From Spirochaetales bacterium Spiro_07 (GTDB lineage Bacteria > Spirochaetota > Spirochaetia > Treponematales > Treponemataceae): a stretch of 64,000 nt of DNA. The DNA is taken from the NCBI GenBank assembly GCA_001603145.1, contig LVBI01000035.1, positions 40,961 to 104,960 on the forward strand. The letters are read 5' to 3'. Every line of letters starts with the position of its first letter. Position 1 is the first letter of the stretch. Below are positions 57,762-64,000 of the stretch, one piece after another. Below the pieces are notes generated by a model that searched no databases, had not been told where the DNA came from, and saw only the letters and a list, made by a program, of their open reading frames with translations. Position numbers and translations under genes: made by a program.

Positions 57762-59102
57762 TTACTGAATCTTATCTGTTAATTCGATTGAGCCTTGCGG
57801 CCTTATGGACATGACATAAACCGGCGATTTTTCTCCGCCGGAAAAGCCCAACGCATTTTGCATGAATTCCTTGTATTTGGCGGTCAGCTCTTCCGGCAGC
57901 AGCGCCATAATTACGCCGGCGAAACCGCCGCCATGCACCCTGCACACACCAGGTTTTGCAGATTTGCTGACAGCTTCATCTAGCGGGCAATTTTCTTCGA
58001 TAAACTGTTCCGTAAGAGCAAGTGCAACGCAAATTGACTGCTCCTTTGTTTCAGCAGGAACAGCCACATTTTGAAGCCACTTCCAAGACGAATTGCCAGA
58101 TTCTTTGACGAGGCGCAAAAACTCATTGAAACGCCCGCCTTTTAATGCTGCAATCTCTGCATCAACGCGGTTGTTTTCTGCAAAAAAGTGAAAAGCCCTC
58201 ATCACAGCCCTGTCGCCGCAAGCGGCGCGCACATTCTTTAAGTTTGCACGCAACTCTTCAAGAGAAACTTCTCGCAGAACAGACTTGCCGAAAAAGGCTG
58301 CAACAGACTTCATCTCAAGCGGAATTGACGAATATTCGGCGGACAAGTCTGCGTGCCCCTTGCCGGTGTTTGTAATGACAAGCGAATAATGCTCTTTTGA
58401 AAAGTCAAACTGAATTTTTTCGATTTTCGGCACGCGCGGGTCTGCAAAATCTATTGCGACAAGCCCGCCTGAAGCGCACGCCATTTGGTCGAGCAACCCC
58501 GAATTTTTGTACCAATAAGCGTTTTCGGCAAACTGCCCGATTGAAGCCATCTCGCTGACTGGAATTTTTCCGCCGTTATAAAGATTGTTCAATATCAGGC
58601 AAATTATCATCTCAAAAGATGCAGAAGAGCTGACACCTGCGGCAGCAATCACATTGCTTGTGAACAATGCGTTGAAGCCGCCAACCGCAAAGCCTTTGTC
58701 TTTAAAGCCTTGCACAATGCCTCTGATTAGCGCGATCGAGCCTTTCTCACCGGCGTGGGCAGCGGTATCTGCAACATCAATCGAAAAATCTTCGTTATAA
58801 GTCTTGTCTGAAACAGTAATTACACCGTTATCTGTTTTTGAAACCGCACCGATGCAGTCAAGCTGAATTGATGCGGCAAGAACCTTGCCAAGATTATGGT
58901 CTGTGTGGTTGCCGCTTATTTCGCTGCGCCCCGGCGAGCTGAAAATGCGCAAGTCAGATTCGCCGAAACGTTCTGCAAAATGCTTTATAAGCAGCGCGTA
59001 GCGTTCGGTCTGCTCTTTTAAAGAGTTTTCGCCGTAAAGTTCAGCGAACAAGTCTTGAACTTTACGACTTTCAATAAATTTAAAAGCTTCGGCAATTGTC
59101 AT
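57762..59102 (-). CDS. galK: Galactokinase
   Basis: 446 aa GHMP kinase. Seen: substrate motif SSPGRSEISGNHTDHNLGK, ATP loop SNVIAAAGVSSSASFE (the GLSSSA-type motif), and C-terminal VHGGGFAGVIMALLP. The sugar motif differs from the GRVNLIGEHTDY form of E. coli but matches a galactokinase-like branch found in anaerobes, so galactose is likely and another sugar is possible. No gal operon partners are near. The intergenic hairpin 59119-59157 precedes the ATG, which lacks a clear Shine-Dalgarno. Confidence 0.82.
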   Translation of the reverse strand: MTIAEAFKFIESRKVQDLFAELYGENSLKEQTERYALLIKHFAERFGESDLRIFSSPGRSEISGNHTDHNLGKVLAASIQLDCIGAVSKTDNGVITVSDKTYNEDFSIDVADTAAHAGEKGSIALIRGIVQGFKDKGFAVGGFNALFTSNVIAAAGVSSSASFEMIICLILNNLYNGGKIPVSEMASIGQFAENAYWYKNSGLLDQMACASGGLVAIDFADPRVPKIEKIQFDFSKEHYSLVITNTGKGHADLSAEYSSIPLEMKSVAAFFGKSVLREVSLEELRANLKNVRAACGDRAVMRAFHFFAENNRVDAEIAALKGGRFNEFLRLVKESGNSSWKWLQNVAVPAETKEQSICVALALTEQFIEENCPLDEAVSKSAKPGVCRVHGGGFAGVIMALLPEELTAKYKEFMQNALGFSGGEKSPVYVMSIRPQGSIELTDKIQ

Positions 59103-59118
59103 AGTCTTTTGCTACAGC

Positions 59119-59157
59119 TTGCCGTGCCACTTGCCTGTCAAGAAGCAGGCACGGCAA
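59119..59157 (-). terminator. Strong hairpin between sppA and galK
   Basis: A 10-bp stem TTGCCGTGCC/GGCACGGCAA with a 19-nt loop. No T-tract follows, so it may be an RNA-processing or attenuating hairpin rather than a terminator. Confidence 0.45.
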
Positions 59158-59175
59158 TAGTTCAATTTGCACAAA

Positions 59176-60450
59176 TTAGAATGCGCCGCCGTAAAAATAT
59201 GCCGGGCCTTTCGGACAGCTGTTGATTCTTTCAGTTATATCGTCAAGGAATGAATCAGCTTTCTGTCCTGAAATTTTGGTTGAAATGCTAGAGAAAAAAT
59301 CAGAGAAGGTTTTTTCGTAGACATACTCAACATATTCAAGCGCAATGCCCGAATCGTTGTAGAGTTCGCTTTTCATGTAATCAACGGCTTCATCGTAGCC
59401 GCAAATCTTATCGATAAGCTTTATCGAAAGCGCCTGCTGTGCCGTGTAAATGCGGCCGTCGGCAAGCTCGCGCACACGCTCAATCGGCAGGCTGCGCTCT
59501 TTGGCGACAATGCCTGTAAACTGGTCGTATGCCTCGTTGATGTAATCCTGAATGATTTGCCGCTGCTCTGCGGTTATCGGCTCGTTAATATTGAACATGT
59601 TCTTGTTCTTTCCGGCTGTAATCGAAGTTGATTCAATGCCATATTTTTCAAACAAGCCCGTAAGCGTATAGACCGGCCCCATAATAACGCCGATTGAGCC
59701 TGTGGTGCAGTTGCGGTTCGCCATGATATAGTCTGCAACACAGCCGATGTAATAGCCGCCAGAAGCAGCCATGTGCGAAAAATAAGCGTAGATAGGCCGT
59801 CCGGTAGTTTCTTTATATTCGCAGAGCTTAAGATAAAGCTCGTCCGCTTCATAGACTGAACCGCCAGGCGAATCAACATAAATGAAAAGACCCTTGTTGT
59901 TTTCGTCTTTCATCAGACTGCCAATCATGTCCAAAAGCCATTTCTGATTATAGGTTTCATTCTTTTCCTGAATAACACCTTTTATGTCGATTCTGGCAAT
60001 ATAATCATGGTTGTATTTCGGAAGTTTGTTCGCTTTTCCTTTGTTCTTTGTCGGAAAAGAAGAAATTGAAGTGCTGAATGACGAATCATTGAACACGTCT
60101 GACAAGTCTTTGTTCGGCAAAAAGATGCCGACAACGCTTGCAATTACCACAGCCCCGATTAAAAAGCAGAAAACCCAAAAGCCGCGAGATTTTTTCAGCT
60201 TTGATTTTGCGGCAGGCTTTGCTTCTTCTGTTGTGCTGCTATAAGACGAGCTTTGCGCAACAACTTCAAGCGGCTGCGCCTTGAAAATAGGCTCAAACTG
60301 AATAGGCTGCTCCGGCTCTTCAATTGCTTCAGCTTCTTCTGCCTGAACCGGCGTTTCAGACGGCACAATCTGCACAGATTCTTCTGAAGAAGACGGAATT
60401 ACAGCCTCTTCGTTCTTCTTCCCTTCTTCGTTCGGTGTTATATCACTCAT
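59176..60450 (-). CDS. sppA: Signal peptide peptidase SppA
   Basis: 424 aa. Membrane serine protease that degrades cleaved signal peptides. An N-terminal Pro/Glu-rich cytoplasmic stretch (1-85), one membrane helix (about 92-112), then the S49 domain: YVDSPGGSVYEADEL, nucleophile S230 in MAASGGYYIG, GSIGVIMG, and general base K281 in ITAGKNKN, 51 residues after the Ser as in the short SppA type. AGGAG precedes the ATG. Coupled to the DUF975 gene 19 bp upstream. Confidence 0.92.
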   Translation of the reverse strand: MSDITPNEEGKKNEEAVIPSSSEESVQIVPSETPVQAEEAEAIEEPEQPIQFEPIFKAQPLEVVAQSSSYSSTTEEAKPAAKSKLKKSRGFWVFCFLIGAVVIASVVGIFLPNKDLSDVFNDSSFSTSISSFPTKNKGKANKLPKYNHDYIARIDIKGVIQEKNETYNQKWLLDMIGSLMKDENNKGLFIYVDSPGGSVYEADELYLKLCEYKETTGRPIYAYFSHMAASGGYYIGCVADYIMANRNCTTGSIGVIMGPVYTLTGLFEKYGIESTSITAGKNKNMFNINEPITAEQRQIIQDYINEAYDQFTGIVAKERSLPIERVRELADGRIYTAQQALSIKLIDKICGYDEAVDYMKSELYNDSGIALEYVEYVYEKTFSDFFSSISTKISGQKADSFLDDITERINSCPKGPAYFYGGAF

Positions 60451-60469
60451 AAGATTCTCCTAAAATGCC

Positions 60470-61129
60470 TTATCTGCCTTCGTCAAAATCAGCCTGAGTA
60501 AGCGAACCTGTTCTCAAAGCTTCAGATTTAAGATACTGATAAATATTCGCAAAAGTAAGGTTCATATACGGCACAACCCAAATGAGAAGAATTCCGGCTG
60601 TAAGGCAAGACAGCAAAGCCCAGCCGATAAAGCTCAAAGCAGTCACGAACAAATCAGTCTTGTGACCTTTTGTCATTTCAATGCTCATGCGCATTGCCTT
60701 AGAAACTGAAATATCAGGATTTTCAGCAAGAATATAGAACATCTGAGAATATGCGATAGCCTTTATAATTCCAGGAATGATAAAGCAGAGCGTCCACAAG
60801 AAAACCCAGAGATACATCCACAAATATCCGAGAATGCCTTTAAGGTAATTGTTGAAACCGTCAATAAAGGTGCTGAACTCCGACTTTTTCCCAGGCTCAA
60901 GCTTGATATATTCAAGATAGAAATGAGCCGTAGCAATAGTAAAAACACCAGCCACAACGATATTCAAAATCAAAGCTACAATGCTCATTGTATAGTTGTC
61001 TTTATCAGCAAGACGATAAAGAAGTGCTGCAACAGCAAAATAAATAACAGTTATAATTGCCGCTGTCGGAAACCAAGTACCGCGGAGCTTTTCCTTTGCG
61101 GCACTTTTATAAGAAGTTCTGTCAAACAT
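60470..61129 (-). CDS. DUF975 integral membrane protein
   Basis: 219 aa, about five or six membrane helices (AIITVIYFAVAALLYRL, FIIPGIIKAIAYSQMFYILA). The start RTSYKSAAKEKLRG and the NPDISVSKAMRMSIEMTKGHK block are typical of DUF975. Function unknown. GGAGGA precedes the ATG. In one operon with sppA. Confidence 0.85.
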   Translation of the reverse strand: MFDRTSYKSAAKEKLRGTWFPTAAIITVIYFAVAALLYRLADKDNYTMSIVALILNIVVAGVFTIATAHFYLEYIKLEPGKKSEFSTFIDGFNNYLKGILGYLWMYLWVFLWTLCFIIPGIIKAIAYSQMFYILAENPDISVSKAMRMSIEMTKGHKTDLFVTALSFIGWALLSCLTAGILLIWVVPYMNLTFANIYQYLKSEALRTGSLTQADFDEGR

Positions 61130-61271
61130 AATTCCTCCAATTTGTTTTACATAATTACGTTATCATAAAGAATCTTTAACGTAAAGTTTAAAACCGAATT
61201 TTTATGACAAAACTGCGCAAAAATGTTAGTTCCAATTTTGACTTGCTTGAAAATTCTGCTTTTTGCGAAGT

Positions 61272-61357
61272 GCTCATTGAGCGGAGTCGAAATGAGCGTT
61301 TCCAATTTTCACTATAGAAAAACAATGCTTTGGTGGTTTCGACTACGCTCAACCACC
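61272..61357. repeat. Inverted pair of conserved-loop hairpin repeats (REP/BIME-like), locus 2
   Basis: Hairpin 1: GCTCATT, loop GAGCGGAGTCGA (61279-61290), AATGAGC. Hairpin 2: GGTGGTT, loop TCGACTACGCTC (61339-61350), AACCACC. Opposite orientations, as at locus 1. It occupies the 257-bp gap between the CYTH and DUF975 genes. Confidence 0.75.
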
Positions 61358-61386
61358 ATGCTTTTAAAAACTTGATATTCGAGCTG

Positions 61387-61947
61387 TTATTTTGCGGCGT
61401 TTAATTTGAGAAGCTCTGAATAATAGCGTTTTTCAACCGCGTCTTTTGAGATTCCGCACTTTTCAAGAATTTCGTAAAGCGAATCTTGCGCTTGCTTTAC
61501 GGTTTCTGCGCTTTCGTCTTGCTGCAGCGTTTCAATTTCGACAAAATTGCCGAGTGTTTCAACTTCAACAAGCTCAATGTGAAATTCGCCAAAATGAAAG
61601 CTTTTTGTCTTTTTATGCTTTTTCAGCGAAAGTTTAAAGCCGAGCCCTTCAAGCATCTGCAAAAACACGCCGCCGTCAGAAACTTCAAATTCAATTTCGC
61701 GGTTCACTTCAAGACCGTCGCTGCGGCGTTCTTTTTGCTTGAACGTAACCCAATTTTTTTCGGCTGGCGCTTTGCCTTCAACAAAAGACTTTTCGACTCT
61801 AAGCCTTACGCTTTTGTTCGGCGGCGACTTCTGCTTGTAATAAACGTCTGATTTATCAAAAAAGCCTTCGTATTCGGCAAACGCCGCGGTCAGCTTTTCT
61901 GTTGTGGCAGGGGTTTTGTCCCAAGCTTTTATTTCGATTTCGTACAT
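61387..61947 (-). CDS. CYTH domain protein (class IV adenylate cyclase-like)
   Basis: 186 aa. The N-terminal EIEIK signature (3-7), RLRVEKS, WVTFKQK and IELVEVETLGNFVEIE form the acidic/basic tunnel of the CYTH superfamily, which handles triphosphates (CyaB adenylate cyclase, thiamine triphosphatase). The YEIEIK start and the LGNFVEIE motif fit the CyaB branch, but activity is not settled by sequence. It overlaps the end of ilvB by 19 bp and starts after GGGGCG. Confidence 0.82.
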   Translation of the reverse strand: MYEIEIKAWDKTPATTEKLTAAFAEYEGFFDKSDVYYKQKSPPNKSVRLRVEKSFVEGKAPAEKNWVTFKQKERRSDGLEVNREIEFEVSDGGVFLQMLEGLGFKLSLKKHKKTKSFHFGEFHIELVEVETLGNFVEIETLQQDESAETVKQAQDSLYEILEKCGISKDAVEKRYYSELLKLNAAK

Positions 61948-63749
61948 TTGCGCCCCTTTTCCGGCTTTTCTTTTGTTTTGTCTCCAGCTGTAAACGGCAA
62001 GACATTGTATTTTTCAAGCGGAATATGCACAAAACGCGGGCCGCTGCCTGACAAGGCTTGCGCCATAATCTCGTCAAAACGGCTGAAATCTGCAAGTTCA
62101 AACGACTTTATGCCGAAAGCTTCCGCAACCGCCACAAAATCAACCTGCTTTGAGAAAAACACGCCCGAATAATTGGCGCTGTACAAAACTTCCTGCTGCT
62201 GCCTTACCATGCCGAGACAGCCGTTATCAAGCACAAAAACAGTAACGTTAAGATTCTGCTCGGCAAGCGTTGCAAGCTCCTGTATGTTCATCAAAATCGA
62301 ACCGTCGCCTGAAAAGCACAAGACGCGAGAATTTTTGCACTGCATTGCAGCACCGATTGCGGCCGGCAGCCCGAAACCCATTGTGCCGAGGCTGCCCGAA
62401 GTCAGGAACTGGCGCTCAAACCTGAACGGAAAGCACTGCGCCACGAACATCTGGTGCTGCCCTACGTCAGCCGTTACATAAGGACTTTTGCCGCCATTAA
62501 GCTTGCTGTAAAGCGCTTCTATGCGCGGCAAGAACTGCGCCGGGTGCGTTTCTTCTTTCGGGTATATGCCCTTCATGGCCTTTGCAAAGAGCGGAATGTT
62601 TTTCTGCCAGAATTCTTTGTTGCGCTCTATTGCGGGCTTGCACTCCGGCACGTCGATTTTCTTCAATAGAACAGCAAGGGCTTCGGCGGCATCGCACGGA
62701 ATGGCGACGCTGCTCTGATAGATTTTGTTAATCTCGGCGGCATCTATGTCAATGTGAATAATCTTGGCATCCGGGCAGAATTTTCCGGCAATACCAGTGG
62801 CGCGGTCGTCAAAGCGCACGCCGACAGCGATTATCAAATCAGATTCGTGCATCACCTTGTTTGCGGTGCAAGAACCGTGTAAGCCGACCATTCCGCAAAA
62901 AAGCGGCGTGCCATAAGGCTCGGCTGTCAGCCCCATCAGCGAAGTGCAGACAGGCACGCTGAACTTGCGCGAAAATTCCTGTATCAAAGCAGGCGCGCCT
63001 TTTGAGCAGACTGCGCCGCCGCCGCAAAAAAGCACTGCCCTGCCAGATTTGGCAAATAAATCAGATGCAACGGCACACAGCGATTCGAGCGTCTGCATTT
63101 TGTGCGCGTAAGGCGTATGAACATAGTGCGCGTTGCCGCATTTCGTCTTTGCCTGCTGAACGGACGAACCGCGTTTGTTCAAGTCTTCAAGAAAAGCCCA
63201 GCTAGAAAACGCACAGCGCTCTTCAAAAACATCGTGAGGCACGTCTATAAGCACAGGACCGGGGCGGCCGCTTTCTGCAATGTCAAAAGCTTCTGGCAAC
63301 ACGTCAAGCAATTCCTTTGCAGACTTTACCATAACGCTGTGCTTGCAAATCGGCATAGAAAGCCCGAATGTGTCTGTCTCTTGAAAGGCGTCCGTTCCGA
63401 TTGATGCGGAATCAACCTGCCCGGTTATTGCTATAAGCGGCACAGAATCTGAGCGCGCGTCTGCAACAGCCGTCAAAAGGTTCATCGCGCCAGGGCCGCT
63501 TGTTGCAAGGCACACAGCCGCTTTGCCTGTTATGCGCGCGCAACCTTGCGCCATAAATCCGCCCGCCTGCTCCTGCCGCACCAGAACATGCTGAATCTTG
63601 CTTTTTGCAAGCTCATCGTATAACGGCAGAATCATTCCACCCGGAATGCCGAACACAGTTTTTATGCCTTTGTTTTCGAGAATCTTTATAATTATTTGTG
63701 CACCTGTCGCAGTAATCAAGTCTGAACCTTTTATGCTGAATTTTTGCAT
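61929..63749 (-). CDS. ilvB: Acetolactate synthase large subunit
   Basis: 606 aa ThDP enzyme, first common step of valine, leucine and isoleucine synthesis. Catalytic E60 in VLVRQEQAGGFMAQG, QVDSASIGTDAFQETD, FAD-domain segment GVRFDDRATG, and the ThDP-Mg motif FSGDGSILMNIQEL to LDNGCLG. The QVxxxxIGTDAFQE motif points to the biosynthetic type rather than catabolic AlsS. No ilvN regulatory subunit follows. The frame is open 49 codons further upstream into the repeat-rich region, but the family start is MQKFSIKGSDLI. TTGACA (63791-63796) and TTTAAA (63769-63774) give a promoter with a short leader. Confidence 0.93.
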   Translation of the reverse strand: MQKFSIKGSDLITATGAQIIIKILENKGIKTVFGIPGGMILPLYDELAKSKIQHVLVRQEQAGGFMAQGCARITGKAAVCLATSGPGAMNLLTAVADARSDSVPLIAITGQVDSASIGTDAFQETDTFGLSMPICKHSVMVKSAKELLDVLPEAFDIAESGRPGPVLIDVPHDVFEERCAFSSWAFLEDLNKRGSSVQQAKTKCGNAHYVHTPYAHKMQTLESLCAVASDLFAKSGRAVLFCGGGAVCSKGAPALIQEFSRKFSVPVCTSLMGLTAEPYGTPLFCGMVGLHGSCTANKVMHESDLIIAVGVRFDDRATGIAGKFCPDAKIIHIDIDAAEINKIYQSSVAIPCDAAEALAVLLKKIDVPECKPAIERNKEFWQKNIPLFAKAMKGIYPKEETHPAQFLPRIEALYSKLNGGKSPYVTADVGQHQMFVAQCFPFRFERQFLTSGSLGTMGFGLPAAIGAAMQCKNSRVLCFSGDGSILMNIQELATLAEQNLNVTVFVLDNGCLGMVRQQQEVLYSANYSGVFFSKQVDFVAVAEAFGIKSFELADFSRFDEIMAQALSGSGPRFVHIPLEKYNVLPFTAGDKTKEKPEKGRKCTKSK

Positions 63750-63768
63750 GAAAATTGCTTTACAAAAC

Positions 63769-63796
63769 TTTAAACCGCAACAAGACTTTTTGTCAA
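63769..63796 (-). promoter_or_regulatory. Candidate ilvB promoter
   Basis: Minus strand: TTGACA (63791-63796), 16 bp, TTTAAA (63769-63774). The start would lie about 13-15 nt before the ATG. Confidence 0.5.
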
Positions 63797-63836
63797 CGCA
63801 AGAGCAGATGTTACACTTAATTTGACTTTCCAAAAG

Positions 63837-63922
63837 TTGTCGAGTATACTCTGTTATATAGTGCATATTTTGTCGAGTATAGTCGACAAAATTCAAGATT
63901 TATAGCAGAGTATAGTCGACAA
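63837..63922. promoter_or_regulatory. Symmetric three-site operator array between ilvB and a divergent gene
   Basis: Central palindrome TTGTCGAGTATAGTCGACAA (63870-63889). Flanking half-palindromes TTGTCGAGTATACTCTG (63837-63853) and CAGAGTATAGTCGACAA (63906-63922) are inverted copies of each other with one mismatch. Both outer ends lie exactly 42.5 bp from the centre. Confidence 0.75.
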
Positions 63923-63936
63923 TTAAGGAAAAGCTC

Positions 63937-64000
63937 ATGAACCATAATACGCTTAAAAATATAATTTTTGACCATCACGAAACCATCAAATCATTTGACA
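63937..64000 (+). CDS. Start of a gene cut by the window end, unknown product
   Basis: Only the first 21 codons are visible: MNHNTLKNIIFDHHETIKSF, then D. AAGGA precedes the ATG. The opening LKNIIFDHHE resembles the N-termini of some AAA/DUF4143-type ATPases (cf. the gene at 22909), but this is a guess. It is divergent from ilvB and sits directly downstream of the operator array, which probably controls it. Confidence 0.5.
   Translation, partial: MNHNTLKNIIFDHHETIKSFD

Noticed and set aside
59119-59157. TTGACA in the hairpin loop as a galK promoter
   Set aside because: No -10 at 16-19 bp; the nearest candidate is 21 bp away and poor, so it was not called.
61130-61386. Remnant insertion sequence between the CYTH and DUF975 genes
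   Set aside because: No transposase fragment or terminal repeats beyond the hairpin pair; the hairpin repeats explain the sequence.
1-64000. tRNA, rRNA or tmRNA genes
   Set aside because: No cloverleaf with a TTCRA arm or conserved rRNA segment was seen in the intergenic regions.

Overview
The window looks like chromosomal DNA of a spirochaete, most probably a gut or rumen Treponema. This is inferred from gene content: a large TPR protein resembling the spirochaetal periplasmic flagellar collar protein, a DUF4197 protein, a purE with no purK nearby, an IMP dehydrogenase with an unusual active-site loop, and secreted proteins of unknown family. Coding density is about 90 percent, genes lie on both strands, and no rRNA, tRNA, CRISPR array, prophage or transposase was found.

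Layout. 1-6.5 kb: ssb, then on the minus strand purE-purM-purN and a U32-family protein, preceded by a guanine-type purine riboswitch, and a polyprenol-kinase-like gene. 6.5-21.4 kb: the collar-like TPR protein, an NFACT/RqcH protein, rmlB-queD, hisH-hisF, an OmpA-type protein, a membrane-anchored PF10107 nuclease-like protein, a WYL regulator, a DUF4197 protein, a CBM48 protein and a divergent polysaccharide deacetylase. 21.5-24.3 kb: an AT-richer accessory island with a secreted orphan, an XRE regulator and an AAA/DUF4143 ATPase preceded by three 32-bp-spaced repeats. 24.3-32.7 kb: tsaD, apt, a tandem duplicate secreted pair, a second U32 protein, a DUF4080 radical SAM protein and a DHH phosphoesterase. 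32.8-41.6 kb (minus): rny, an HD-GYP sensor, and a TolC-MacA-MacB-permease efflux operon. 41.7-46.3 kb: murE-ddl-murD and two overlapping tiny membrane-protein genes. 46.4-53.1 kb: guaB with a structured leader, a 71-aa orphan, and potABCD. 53.2-64 kb: an aldo/keto reductase with ferredoxin tail, rplM-rpsI-recX, a MerR/REC regulator, galK, sppA, DUF975, CYTH, ilvB, and the first codons of a divergent gene with a symmetric operator array.

Purine metabolism recurs: the riboswitch-controlled purEMN operon (de novo synthesis), apt (adenine salvage) and guaB (committed GMP step, with a leader that can fold two ways). Cell-envelope work is the second theme: murE/ddl/murD, rmlB, OmpA, the efflux operon and sppA.

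The most notable signals are regulatory. At least eight genes have a sigma70-like -10 hexamer exactly 6 nt before the ATG and no Shine-Dalgarno, which predicts leaderless mRNAs. The purine riboswitch appears to carry a hairpin inserted into its L2 kissing loop. Two intergenic regions carry inverted pairs of a hairpin repeat whose 12-nt loop is conserved while its stems differ with pairing preserved. All functions are read from sequence by eye; nothing was searched against a database.
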